Source: Lyophyllum atratum
Lineage: Eukaryota > Basidiomycota > Agaricomycetes > Agaricales > Lyophyllaceae
Direction of reading: 5' to 3'
Assembly: GCA_014905825.1 (NCBI GenBank)
Contig: JACGCN010000012.1
Location: 434,001 to 498,000 of the forward strand
Length of the DNA stretch: 64,000 nt
Shown here: piece after piece, positions 29,961 through 41,542 of the stretch
Layout of the letters: the number at the start of each line of letters is the position of its first letter
Position numbering within the stretch: position 1 is the stretch's first letter
The notes under the pieces: model-generated
The model's input: only the letters and a program-made list of their open reading frames with translations
Told to the model about the DNA's origin: nothing
The model's database searches: none
Position numbers and translations under genes: made by a program

Positions 29961-32862
29961 ATGTCACACGCACGTCAAACTACCAAATCCTACCAAATCC
30001 GGGAGAATGCTCGGCAAGAAGCGCTGAGAAAGAAGGACTACTCTTCTGAGCAGACACGTCTCAAGCTCCAGACCCTTTTTCGCGAGCGATTCGGCAAGGA
30101 CCCATACCAGTGGCAGGTCGATGTCACGGAGGCCCTTCTGCTCGGCTTGGATTGTGTTGTCATTGCGGGGACCGGCGCGGGAAAGACGATGCCCTTCATG
30201 ATGCCTCTGCTGCTGGACAAGGACAAGAGCATCTTGATTATCTCACCTCTAAAAGTTCTGCAGGCAGATCAGGTATGGGATTGTCCATTATTGTCATAGA
30301 CTCGAGCTCACACTCATGATCTCGGTGACAGGCCGAACGCTTTGAGGTCATGGAGCTGTCTGCGGCCGCGGTTAATGGCGATACCTGGAGTGCGGACTTA
30401 CAGCGGGTCAGTCTAGCTGACACATTTTTTCTTTCCCAACCGCTCACCATGATTCTAACTTGTGCGCCAGGATCTCGAGCAGAACAAGTACCAGGGTGTC
30501 CTCACCTCCCCCGAGATGTGCTTAGAGCACGAGGCGTTTCGAAAAATCGTAGCTAGCCCGGCTTTCTCAGACAGGGTCTGTGCTGTCGTTGTCGATGAGG
30601 CACATTGTATCTCTCAATGGGGTGGCGATTTCCGCAAGAATTACGGTGTGCTGCAGAAGCTGCGGGGTCTTTTCCCGCCGAATATCCCATTTCTTGCGAC
30701 CTCGGCTACTCTACCACCAGATGCACTACGAGAAGTTCGTGCGAGCCTTGCAATCGATTCCGACAGCTCGTTTTTCTTGAATCTGGGCAACGACCGGCCT
30801 AATATCACATATTCTGCACAGAGCATGAAGTCTTCTTCCGACTTTAATGCTCTCCGCCCACTTCTGTCTCAGAGCATAAACCCGACAAGTCACGACAACC
30901 TCATCAAGACCATCGTCTTCATGAATACCATTCCTTCAACTCAGATAGCCCAACATACGATACGATCATGGTTCCCTCGACAATTGCGCAAATTTGTCGA
31001 TTGCGTTCATGCACGACGGTCCCCTAAAGCTAAAAGACGGTCTATGCGGCGATTCCGACAAGGAAAAACAAGGATATTGGTGGCTACAGAGGTGGCGGGC
31101 ATGGTAAGTTATATTAAAATGCTTCTCTTTGACATGTACTGATCTGTGTTTCTTCAGGGGGCCGACATTCCTGACATTGTGCAGGTCATTCAATTTGGGA
31201 TACCCTCCTCGTTATCTGTCTGGATACAGCGTGCCGGGCGCGCTGGACGCTCGCCTGAAATCAACGCTCGAGCTATACTGTTGTACGAAGAATCAATGTT
31301 CAAACGCAAGCGCCGCCGACGAACGAAACCGGCCCCGGGGGCATTTGAGGAGGGTTCGGATGCTGATCCTGGGATTGGACATGAATCTGAGGTTGAAGAT
31401 GGATTAGGTTTAGAGGAAGGGGCCATGGACGAGATGGAGGTCGATGACCACGGTGAGGATAATCAGGGTGAGGATGACGAGGGACCCAGCGACGAAGAAG
31501 ATGACGGCAAGGAATGGGGGAAGAAGGTGGAAGAGAACCTGCGGCGATGGATCGAAACTGCTCATTGTCGGCGTGACATCGCGGATGAGTATTTTGATAA
31601 CCCGCCGGAACGCAAACGTGAGTTTTTCTTCCCTAGTTGAGTCACTTTTCGTAATCGTTCCTCTCATAGATCCAACTGGACCATGCTGCGACAATTGCGC
31701 GGTGGACTACCGATTGCAATCTCCCAAGTCCATGCTCCAGCGCCCATCTACCCCAGAGCGGCCGACGACTCCTCCTGGCAGCGTGCACAGCACTCCGTCA
31801 AAATCCACGAATGTACACGGGAAACGGCCAATGCAGTCGCATGAAGATTACCTTCCAGCAAAGCGTCGAGGGGACCACCTCAAGGATGCTCGAGCTGCGC
31901 TTGAAGCCTGGCGCTTCGACGTGAAGCGGAATCGTTACACCCCGAGCCCGTTCACTGCTGCCACCATCCTTCCTGACCCTGTTATCACGACTCTCGCCTC
32001 TAACGGCGTTGGTTCTGTCGATGATATCCCCGTTCTGCTCAAAGCGACTGTCTGGCCGCTTGTGCATCGGCATGGACAAGAAGTCTTAGCCGTCCTGCGT
32101 CAAATCGATGCTGAAACCATCGGCCGACGTGAAGAAGCAAAACGAGCGAAAAAGGATGAGCAACAGCGAGCAACGGAGGCGCGACGACACGAGAAACGGC
32201 TGCGTGACGAGCAGGAGCGCAAGGAACGACAGGTTGAGAAGGATAGGAAGCGTGCAGAGACTCAGGCACGGAAGGAGGCAGAGAACGCCGAGAAGAAGCG
32301 CTTGAAGGATGCTGCCAGTGTTGCGAAGAAGCAAGCTGCAGCTGCACAACAGCTACTTCGACGGTCAACTAAGGCGCTTCGTGGGCTCCCTCTTGGAGGC
32401 TCATCGGTATTCAATGTCAGTCCTCAAACACCATTTCCGCAGACCCAATACCAGATGCTCGAGTCATCCCCAGTCACGCCCGCTCTATCGCGGCTCGGCC
32501 ACAGTCAACAGGTAGGCCCGTCCGAAAACTTAATTCCCACTTGACTAATTATCCATTAGACTTTTTCCATGTATGATATGTCTCCGATTATAGGCAACGA
32601 CGATGTCGATATGATGCCAAACTTCGAATCCCCATCGCAATCACGTACTGCTCCCGCTTCTCGTGCGGCTCCTCTGCCCCCTCGCCCTCGTCCACGCCCC
32701 AGGAAACGTCAGGCAGACATTACTGAACCGCCGCCTTCAATACCTTCGAGCTCTAACTCCGAAATCCCGGCTCCTCCGCCTCCACCTCCTCGCCCTCGTC
32801 CACGCCCGAGGAAACGTCCCCCAGACTTGACCAAGCCTCTGCCTTTGGACCTGATCACCTAA
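29961..32862 (+). CDS. RecQ-like DNA helicase (874 aa, six exons)
   Basis: Exons 29961-30272, 30332-30406, 30471-31103, 31158-31617, 31670-32511 and 32560-32862 sum to 2625 nt, an open frame. Superfamily 2 motifs are in order: Walker A GTGAGKT (about residues 70-76), DEAH (about 171-174), the RecQ-type QWGGDFR, ATSAT, VATEVAGMGADIPD and QRAGRAGR (about 363-370). An acidic insert follows, then a zinc-site remnant (CRRDIADEYF..CCDNC), a Lys/Arg/Glu-rich coiled coil (about residues 600-690) and Pro/Arg-rich repeats (PPRPRPRPRKR twice). No RQC winged helix or HRDC was recognised. The start was chosen as the first in-frame ATG. The gene faces the DUF6589 gene tail-to-tail. The role in transposition is inferred only from context; a lineage-expanded cellular RecQ paralogue is the alternative. 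Confidence 0.9.
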
Positions 32863-35800
32863 TCCGACAGCCCTTGGCCCTCATCACTCCCACTCGCTTC
32901 ATCCTCTCCCCAACGTTCCACCTTCGATCGCTTGAAGGTCCGACCGTCGACCCACTTCTTCAGTACGGTACCACGTTGCACCTTCAATGATCCCTCTAGA
33001 ATTAAATCCTCTGCTTTATCCTCCTTGCGAATTTTTCTCCCTGTCAGACATTTTGTGTGATAACCAGATGTACGGTATGATTTGTGAAGACCTGAAACAT
33101 CTTTTTCTCTTTTGGGGACCGTGTGCTTTTTACCCCGGGTAAGCGTTCCAAATTCTGTTTCGATGTGTGCTGTGACTGCTCTAATGACATGGATAGCAGG
33201 GTGGAGTTTCTTCAAATACTCCCACTTGATATTTGGCCCTTCCGACCGGTACGTGACCTTTATGTCCTTGATATTGTGTTCCTGAGCTTTATCCACAGCG
33301 CACCAGTCTGTTGGCTTTCCCGAGAAGTTCATCACCCAGCAGTGATGCCGCACAAACTCGCTATGGATTTAGGTAAGTATCCGACGACTGTGCAATGCCG
33401 AAATGTACATACCTGACCTCAGCTGGCCACTCGCGATGCAGACCCTGCAGTAATTCAAGAGTCTCGTTTGCATAATTACCGTTACCGCCTCCCACGAAAC
33501 GAAAGAACAGTGTCGGTAAGAAGCTCTCCATCAAGCCAACGTCTCCGTGCCGTATTGCCTGATCAAGAACAATGTACTGCAGGATGTCACGGTTCCACAT
33601 GACAACCTGTCGTTTTTGCTCGTCCATGGATGCACCAGCTTTGGTTTCTTGATCCATATCGTCGAGCGCTTCGCTGGAGGCATGATGTCGCACGATTTCG
33701 GCTGCAAGTTTTGCAAGCTTTTCGGGACTACATTTTCTAAGTTCACCCAGTGTTTCTACGCCCCCGACCAACAACCAATCTTCGCGGAGGTGCGCTTCAG
33801 CAACATGATACAAAGCCTCCTCCAAATCATGGTGAAATGGCCCCTGGGTCATGATCTTCGTCAAGCCCTTCCGTGTGAGGAGCTCGAACGCTTGTCTCAA
33901 GCCGCGGCCTCGTGAAGTGCCTAAGTACTGCTTGTGGAGTGAGTTTGCGAATGCCATTTGAAGGTGGAGCCATCCGAACGCGAGCACCATGAAATCGAGC
34001 CTTTCGTAAGAGTTTTCATCTTCTGCGCGGAACTTAAACAGGCCACGAAGGCGATCCACGGTAAGCTGGTCACCAACCCATGCAACAACTTTTTGCATCG
34101 CTAACTTCATCTTCTCGCCAGGACTTTGTTATGCTCCGGCGTAATGTTGGTGTATTCGTTGAATATACGCGTAGGGATTCTAAGTAGTTAGTCAAAGTAT
34201 TTAGAATCTTAATGAATCCAAATCCAATTTGTAAGTAAAAGTCGTCCTAAAGACCTAAAAGCCAAGTAAACGCGGCGTTGGTTTGAGGATATCAGCGCGA
34301 AGCAATGATATACGTGCCCAAAGTAACCCTTAACAATAGCGCTTGGCAATATTGTTAAGTTCAACGGCGCGGATGCAAGAATTCTTAGATTCTTCAAGTG
34401 AAACTTAGCTCACACAAATGTAATGGGGTAAAAAGGTAAGTTCTATTCATGCTAATACTACGGTTTATATACTATCTAAGCCTCGGTCTCGGGCATACCT
34501 TGTCCGAGTCCGAACACGCGTTGTGCGTCCTTTACATCGCGCGTTTGCCTCGAGTTCGGGGATCTCGGCGTGTTCAACGCGTTTACCACGAGTTCGGCAA
34601 TTCCCCGAACTTTGGTTTGTTTATTTGTTACCGGCATTCAGGCGAACCGAGTCCGATATTTGGCATCGGTCTGTTTGGTTCGGTCTTCTCGGCATCATCT
34701 ATGTAGTGGGCAAGGCTCGTTACCTCGAGACGAGTTCAATACATGTAAAAACTGAAGTATTTATTTAACGTAAGGTTTTCTGAAGTCATATGAATGATAG
34801 TACAATAGAAACAGAATTGAAAGAGGGGAAAACTTAGTAAGAGTTTTGTATAGAAGCTGGAGGTAAGTGCTGTAAGTAACTTTAGTAGCTATACTAGGGC
34901 CGTAGTACGCTATACCACAACAGACTTTTCCAGCCAAGTTGTCCAAACCATTCATCGATCAAACGCTCGTGGTCTTCGTAGCTCGCCTCGGGGATATTAA
35001 CGGTTCCACGTAGATATTGGAGTGTGATATGGTCTGGACCAGAAGGGAGCTGATTGACAGGTGGGGGAGCCTTTAATGCTTGGCTGTCTCTCCCTTCGTA
35101 TGTCTTGAGCTCGAAGTCCGGGGCATCCAGAAGGAAGCGCAGGACCTGGTACTCCGTGTGAGTCATGATTTGAGGGTAAGCCTCTTGCGCAAGGTCGAAG
35201 ATTTCGATTTCGGTCAGTGGCTTCTTCAGCCCCTCGGCGCGATGATTCTTTAGGTCCTGATTGACTTGTTCGGACAGGGGTGGAGCGTCAGGCTTGATGT
35301 ATACTGTTGCAGCAGTTCCGTTCCCGAACTCCCCTTTATTGTCAAGCCGTTGTGAGAAGACACGGAAGGGGATGGTAACATTGTCATCAGAGATCACCCA
35401 TGCATGGTGTTCCATTGCCGTTTTCACTTTTTCCATACAGTGCTTCGAGATTCGGCCAACAACATTTGCCGTCCATTTATGGCTCATGGTGAGTGCCATT
35501 GCATGCAATGTGTCGAAACCTTTTGCTAATATACCGCGGAACTTTAGATAGATTGCTAGGAGCTTTTGCAGTCGGCAACGATGATGTGATCTCGAATACG
35601 AGAGCATTGAAAGTATTGTGAGGACAATCTGTCGTTCCGTGAGTTCAGATTTTCCTAATTAAAGAACTGCTGGTGCGCACCTTTTCAGGACTTTTTTCAG
35701 TGTTCCTGATATGTTGACTCCGCCGACTCGCCATCTTTTGAAACAGCCTGAAGCATGATGGTGCCGCCGCCTCCACATCTTTCTGCATCCCCTCGAAGCC

Positions 35801-36391
35801 GGTGCTTGTCAATGTTTCGGCTTGAACATCATCACCCGCTGGCGACTTCAAGTGCGGAGCCAGCAGTTCCAGCTCCCTGTCAACAACTTCTTCTACACAG
35901 TCAAGTGCAAATGCCTTCATGGTGGGAGCCGCACCGCGCGGATGCTTCTTTTTTGATCCTGGTGTTCGTGGGGGCTTCAACCATCGACGTAGGATCCCGG
36001 GAAGCTCTTGGCTGTTCATAAGTGCAGCCCGCTCGTATCGCACTTTCCCTTCTTGAGTACAGCTCTCGTCACCCCAGCTTAGCGCGTCCAAAAAAATTGG
36101 TAAGTTGATTCCTACGCTGTCCATGAAGTGAAGTGTTTGAGTGACCTTCATTGCTAGATCTTGTTCCTCGAGGCGCTGACGTATTGAGGCTGTCCGGCGT
36201 ATCTGGATCGAGGGTCCAGCAGGCTCTTCATCCTCGCTGTCCGATACTATTTCCGGTGATGTTGGCTCATCTTCATATTCAGAATCTTCATCAGAGCTCT
36301 GCAGTTCATTGCCTGCATAATCCCTGTCCTGGAACAGGTCATCCCCGTTGGTGTCGGCCATGCTTGGAGGAGGTATAGCAGGAGGAGGCAT
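32859..36391 (-). pseudogene. DUF6589 protein gene, interrupted by a solo LTR
   Basis: Exon 1 is 36391-35681, the second coding stretch 35628-33413 (interrupted at 34922-34127) and exon 3 33360-32859. Without the LTR and one TSD copy these sum to 2628 nt, an 875-aa frame that joins QLGWKS to PGEKMKLAMQKVV. Conserved blocks include LSMLSYSRSHHRCRLQKLLA, LTMSHKWTANVVGRIS, WVISDDNVTIPFRVFSQRLD, VAWVGDQLTVDRLRGL, FGWLHLQMAFANSLHKQYLG, LLPTLFFRFVGGGNGNY and KAQEHNIKDIKVTYRSEGP. This is the DUF6589 family of fungi, whose function is not known to me. Spaced acidic residues (SDDN, GDQLTVD, QEHNIKD) are compatible with an RNase H-fold nuclease, but this is conjecture. As it stands, translation would stop inside the LTR. 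Confidence 0.85.
34127..34922 (+). mobile_element. solo LTR (796 bp) inside the DUF6589 gene
   Basis: It starts TGTTATGCTCCGGCG and ends GCTATACCACAACA, and is flanked by the direct repeat GACTT (34122-34126 and 34923-34927). AT-rich ends and a middle with repeated CGAGTTCGGG/CGAGTCCGA words contrast with the host gene. It has no coding capacity. It is probably the product of LTR-LTR recombination of a retrotransposon with long LTRs; the family is unknown and unrelated to the copia and gypsy elements here. The orientation given is arbitrary. Confidence 0.85.
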
Positions 36392-36637
36392 ATAATTGAA
36401 ATTTTAAATAATCTATTTGACCCGCTCGATCATCATATGTCTCAGTCCCGTTATGACTGGCAAAAAAATGGTCAACTTATAAAATGAGATATTGGACATG
36501 TAGGACATGTTGGACACGCCAATAGCATACACAGCGAAGGTAGGAACATGGTGTACTGGGAGGACATGATAAACTACGCGTCGTCTGTACATCGCGAGTA
36601 GGCGTGATATGCGGCGTGATGTGCGTGATATGTCACG

Positions 36638-36686
36638 ATGTGACCAGATGGGGGGTTCGGCGTGCCAAGTGCACCAGACGTTATGG
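36638..36686 (-). repeat. right terminal inverted repeat
   Basis: The reverse complement reads CCATAACGTCTGGTGCACTT and includes AACCCCCCATCTGGTCACAT. Just inside it, 36602-36637 has GCGTGATATG/GCGTGATGTG short repeats, possibly subterminal binding sites. Confidence 0.8.
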
Positions 36687-36918
36687 TGCAATCAGAGCAC
36701 GACTGCTGTCGAGATCAGTGAAAATTCTCACGACGGTCGCACCATATACGGATGGGAACGAGACTAGAAGCAGAGGTAAAACTTAGGCTATCGCTAAACG
36801 CACAAAAACACATGCGCAAGTTGGAACGTAGAAGAAACTGTTCGGACCTTGGGTCATCGAGGCATGCCATGGGTAAGTATCATCACTTCCATAAACAAGG
36901 TACACAGTCAGCATGATT

Positions 36919-37442
36919 TTACTGGGATTTTATTCTTCTACAGTCCAGGAGCTCGACAACGTCACTCATCGCCAAGTGGCCTACCTGAGAGGCCCTCAGA
37001 GGCCTCTGGGATTCCAAAACCATCACGACGCTCTCTGTACGAACAAAGCCCCTACTGGGTTATACAGTTCCAGTTGATCTCTTGCGGACCTTTTGGGGGG
37101 CGTACGTATGCTTCATTTCCCAAACACGTTAACATGTGTCATACTGCATCGTACAGATCATAAAGACGTACCGTTCGATGGATTCTTTGTCGCAGGTTTC
37201 ACGCCATTCGTGCCATCCCAATTCTTCAGAGTACTCTCTCCTGAAATCTTGGCAGGTGGGATTGGCGCTTGATTAGGATGATATCATCAATACCCAGTTG
37301 AATGCGGACGGGCTAACTTACGATGCAATGGGTCGATGTGTAGCGCGCCGCGTGGATGGAGCTTGCAGCCTCGGAGCGGGGCAGCAAAAATAACCCCTGC
37401 TGCCGCGAAAAGAGGGATGATAATGCACCAAGTGATTTTCAT
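36919..37442 (-). CDS. predicted small secreted protein (110 aa)
   Basis: The start ATG at 37442 gives a signal peptide MKITWCIIIPLFAAAGVIFA. A mature part follows, beginning APLRGCKLHPRGALHIDPLH. Exons 37442-37322, 37247-37172 and 37054-36919 sum to 333 nt in frame, with standard splice borders (gtaagt, gtacgt; ..caag, ..ccag). The second exon reads FRREYSEELGWHEWRETCDK. No family was recognised. The signal peptide and consistent splicing support it; the third exon is the least certain part. Confidence 0.5.
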
Positions 37443-38112
37443 GACGGGGATGGTAGATAGGTTGGGGGTAAAGAGGAAAAGAGGGATACTCGGGCTGTTT
37501 TTTTAGCACTGGAACAGAATGAGGATGACCTGTCCAGCAGACGGGGAGATGCAAACACTTCAGCGGCCAATTTATAGGGGCGACAGAAGCGGTACAATCA
37601 TGATCGCAGAAGTTACATCTCATAATGTCGGCGGTGTATACTCGAGTACTGTAGGTCAATAGGAAAGCAGATGTGTTTCGATGGCCCAACTAAAGTATCA
37701 TCACAACAGCACAAATTGGTTGATCCTAGTGCAGTTCTAGGGACTGAGATGGACGGGCGACAGCCACGTCGATTGATCATCATCATCATCAACAGTCTTT
37801 GGGCGGACGCAAGAGAGCTCTCTTAAATATACATGCAGGCCAAGTGTGGGCTTTGTGTTATGAGATAACGTCACCTTGGCGCGCTCTTGGTTGAGATCGG
37901 GTTCAAACGAAGTCACTTGATTATGAAAGCTATCTGGGGAGAAGTCTTCAATCACCACAGTTGTATTGGGATGGGCCCTAATTAGACCCCTGATCGTTAC
38001 CAAGCTGCAAGATTCCAGTGTGTCCTCCGAGATAGATACCAGACGAAGGCCAGGTCCAATGAATGTCTCTCCTTAACGGGGAGGCGTTCACAGGGGGAAA
38101 AGCGAGTAAGCC
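37443..38112. other. intergenic, no gene recognised
   Basis: A minus-strand open frame at 37737-38003 ending in a DDDDD run has no recognisable homology. It has no promoter or splice signals I can support. Confidence 0.4.
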
Positions 38113-39386
38113 TCAATTCTCCCCTTTCCACTCCGATAGAGGCAGACAATCGCCTTGCGGCATCAAGCCAACGGGATATCGCTCTCCTGCCACTTGAGCA
38201 GACTCGACGACAGCACGTATCGCTTTGACATCCTCAACGGATAGCTCTATCTCGGCTCCGCGAGCATTCTCTTCAAGACGAGCGACGTTCCGTATGCCAG
38301 GAATTGGGATAACTGCAATGTTTAAATAAGTCGAGGTGCGTAGGGAGGTATGGAGGGCTGTCTTACAATTGGGGTGTTCAGCGAGGATCCAAGCCAAAGC
38401 GATTTGCGCAGAGGTGGCATTGTACTTTTCGCACATGGTCTGGAGCTGTTCAACAACTTTAAGGTTCTTCGGGAAGTTCTCTTCGGAGAATCTGGGATCT
38501 ATTCTTCGAAAGTCACTCTCCTCAAAATCTGCAGGAGAGCTGAACCTGAACAAGTAAAAGGGTGTCAGTGGATGTACCGGCCAAAGGAAGCTGCTGTAGT
38601 TCACCTGCCAGTAACCAGTCCGCGTGCGAGTGGGGAATATGCCACAATTCCTATGCCAAACTCATTAATCGCATCGGCGAAGCCAGTTTTCTCGACATAA
38701 AGTTCGAAAGGACTGAATTCCATCTGAGCTGCGACTACCTTTTCGCCCACGCCTTGGACGGCTTTTGCGCGTCGCAAGGTCGCGATGCTGGGTTCTGACA
38801 ACCCGATCCACTTGATTTGGCCGCTTTCGACGAAGGGCCGCAGTGCCTCGAGAACGATTTCGATGGGTACTTTAGGATCCACGCGATGTTGGTAGTAAAG
38901 ATCAACGTAATCGGTCTGGAGCTTCTCAAGAGACTTTTGGAACTGGCTTCGGATGTAGGCAGGTTTGCTGTTCGGTTTGAGGTCGTCGCCGCCTTCGCTC
39001 AAGTCTCGAGCACCGAACTTCGTGGCGAGGAAGATCTCCGAACGGCGTCCAGTTTGCGCGAACCACTTCCCGAGGAGGACCTCACCTGAAAATTCATGGA
39101 TCAGAGGCGAAAAGCTGGTTGAGATGTGGAATCCTTACTAGTGCCGTAGATATCAGCTGTATCCCAGAAAGTCATTCCTCGATCAGCAGCACACGTCAAG
39201 GTCTGGAGGGACTCTTCATCATCGCTCTTTCCGTAGAAAGCACCCATGCCTGTCAACATCTTCAGGTGAGAACGCTCATATCTTAGGTTGATAACATTGA
39301 AGTTCACCCATAGCTCCCAACCCAATGGCGCTGACCTCGGGACCATTCTTGCCGAGCTTGCGAGTAGGGATGTATTTGGGCGACAT
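38113..39386 (-). CDS. AKR13-type aldo-keto reductase, copy 1
   Basis: NADPH-dependent aldo-keto reductase of the AKR13 class, cytosolic. The start at 39386 reads MSPKYIPTRKLGKNGPEVSA. Exons then give MGAFYGKSDDEESLQTL, FWDTADIYG (catalytic Asp and Tyr), IFLATKFGA (Lys), VDLYYQHRVDP (His), IKWIGLSEPSIATLRRAKAV, MEFSPFELYVEKTGFADAI, IVAYSPLARGLVTG, IALAWILAEHPN, VIPIPGIRNVARLEENA and a terminal SEWKGEN. All four active-site residues and the cofactor motifs are present. It is the first of three tandem same-strand copies with the same exon pattern. Confidence 0.9.
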
Positions 39387-39481
39387 GATGGAGAGAGAAT
39401 GTGTTGTTGGTGTGGTGGGGCCTTGTGCTATTTATTGAGGCCTCGGCTTCAGATTTGTCACCTGCAATAACTGGGAGTGGC

Positions 39482-39608
39482 GAATGTGGGGGACGACTCA
39501 CGAGTCCCTTCGGAAGATCCGATGAGTCCAGCCGTGGGCGAATGTGGGCGACGCGTCCTCTCGGCAGATCCGGATGTGGGTGACGAGTCCCCTCGGCAGA
39601 TCCGATGA
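39482..39608. repeat. GAATGTGGG(G/C)GACG minisatellite in AKR13 copy 1 promoter
   Basis: Three imperfect units start at about 39482, 39540 and 39572, sharing ATGTGGGNGACG, GAGTCCCNTCGG and AGATCCG. They lie about 100-220 bp upstream of the start codon of AKR13 copy 1. From 39609 to 40079 no gene was recognised. Confidence 0.7.
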
Positions 39609-40079
39609 GGCCAAGTTTTTCCGTCGTTGCAACTCAGCCTGGAACAAACGAGACAGCTTGCTGATGAACCCAGTCGACCGGCTAGAACGCCGTTGGGTAT
39701 CCTGGGAGGAATTGATCACGACAGTTCCATGCAGGCCGACACCACTTCCGCATCGACTGGTATTGACGCGTTGTTCGGTGTCAGAACGTTTGGGTGGTAG
39801 TTAAAACGGTGCTTTGAGATGAGGGTGGACGGTCAAGGGGACATGCCATGGTGCATGAACAAACAGTAAGTCAGGTTTGTATCTGGTCGTGAGTGGACAG
39901 AGCAAGAGCGTTTACTTGTCAATTATATCGCAAAATGTACTGGCGTGAATGGTAAGACTCAGACTCGTGTGCAGTGCCACATCTCGAATTAGCCGAACAA
40001 ACTTCCTGACCAAACAAGCCGCCAGAAGCCGCCGCTTCACCTCTTTTTGGACTTTACGAGCATCGATATCTACAAATCT

Positions 40080-41374
40080 TTAATTCTCTCCTTTCCATTC
40101 TGACAACGGGATGCAGTCGCCATTTGGCATGCTACTTGGCGGATAGCGTTCTCCCGCGACGTCAGCTTTCTCCACGACGTCACGGATCGCCTTGACATCC
40201 TCTGCAGCTAATGATATCTCTGCGGCGTGAGCGTTCTCTTCCAGGCGTTCGATAGTGCGAACACCCGGGATAGGGATGACTACGTGACACCAAGATGGAT
40301 CATCGGCACCGTAAAGAATACCGAATCATGGACAACGTACAGTTGGGGTGCTCGGCGAGAATCCAAGCGAGCGTAATTTGGCTGTTGGTGACAGAGTACT
40401 TGTCTGCGATCTTCTTGAGCTCGTCCACGATTCTGAGGTTCTTTGGGAAGTTCTCTTCGGAGAATCTGGGAGACTTTTTCCGCCAGTCACCTTCCTCGAA
40501 GTCGGCAGGAGAACGAAATCTGTTTGGAATATGCATTAGGTCAGGAAGCCGCGTCTTGCACTGATGTGTCGTAGCTGACCTTCCGGTGATTAGACCACGC
40601 CCAAGTGGTGAATATGCGACTATCGCCATCTCATATTCGTTGATGGCGTCAGCGAATCCGGTCTTCTCGACGTAGAGCTCGAAGGGGCTGAACTCCATCT
40701 GCGCGGCAATAACTTTTTCCCCCATGCCCTTCACTGCCTTCGCTCGCTTCAAGGTAGCGATGCTGGGTTCTGACAAACCAATCCACTTGATTCGGCCTGT
40801 CTCGACAAACGGCCGCAGCGTCTCCAGTACCACCTCGATAGGCACCTCTGGATCGACGCGGTGTTGGTAATAGAGATCGACATAGCTCGTCTGAAGCCTC
40901 GAAAGGGACTTAGCGAACTCGGAGCGGATGTAAGCCGGTTTACTGTTGGGTTTGTGATCGTCTTTAGAAGGGTCATATGCACCGAATTTCGTGGCAAGGA
41001 AGATCTCGGAACGACGATCCGTATTTTTGAACCACAGGCCGATAAGATCTTCGCCTATGAGGTCGAGGAAGATTAACCAGTTTGAAAGAACAGGAGTGAA
41101 CCTAGAAAGGTGCACTGACTGTGACCATAGATATCGGCTGTGTCCCAGAACGTCATGCCGCGATCAGCAGCGTATGTTAAAGTCTGGAAGGACTTCGCAT
41201 CGTCGCTTTTGCCATAATATGCACCCATTCCTGTTGTATTTCCAGGTGAGGACGCCCAATTCCTGAACTCGGTTGTTGGTACAACTGACCCATGGCTCCA
41301 AGGCCGATTGCACTAACGTTTGGTCCATTCTTACCTAGCTTGCGTGTTGGGAGTGTTTTGGGACTTGGTGGCAT
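40080..41374 (-). CDS. AKR13-type aldo-keto reductase, copy 2
   Basis: The start at 41374 reads MPPSPKTLPTRKLGKNGPNV. The exon order and catalytic blocks match copy 1: the FWDTADIYG block, IFLATKFGAYD (Lys), HKPNSKPAYI, YVDLYYQHRVDP (His), IKWIGLSEPSIATLKRAKAV, YSPLGRGLITG, SQITLAWILAEHPN, GIRTIERLEENAHAAE and terminal SEWKGEN at 40080. It appears intact. It is the copy most similar to the decayed fragment at 10.7 kb in the HKPN.KPAY block. Regulation and substrate are not evident. Confidence 0.9.
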
Positions 41375-41542
41375 CGTTGGAAAGGTAAGCTCTTGGTTCT
41401 TCTGAAATGTTTACGAAGAGTTTCATCTATTCTAGTCAGATCTACCGCTGACGTCAGTAAGGAAGAGTAAATGAATTTCGATTTGGACCCCAGTGACAGA
41501 TAAAACTCTGAAGTAGTTCCGACTCGAGTACTACCTTAGCCC

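Larger units (their letters stand above)
29706..36686. mobile_element. candidate TIR transposon carrying RecQ-like helicase and DUF6589 genes
   Basis: The region is bracketed by inverted repeats of about 50 bp (29706-29755 and 36638-36686). By eye they match at about 42 of 49 aligned positions, with one gap. It contains exactly two genes, convergent, with their stop codons overlapping. The left TIR ends about 205 bp before the helicase start and the right TIR about 247 bp after the DUF6589 start. TGC stands outside both ends (29703-29705 and 36687-36689), a possible 3-bp target duplication. The compact layout and shared termini argue for one mobile unit. I know of no description of such an element, but that is from memory only. 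Confidence 0.7.

Noticed and set aside
34449..34768. Plus-strand frames of 60-85 codons
   Set aside because: They lie wholly inside the solo LTR and show no domain.
34145..34922. Alternative left border of the solo LTR at TGTTGGTGTATT (34145)
   Set aside because: No matching target duplication; the border at 34127 gives GACTT on both sides and restores the host frame.
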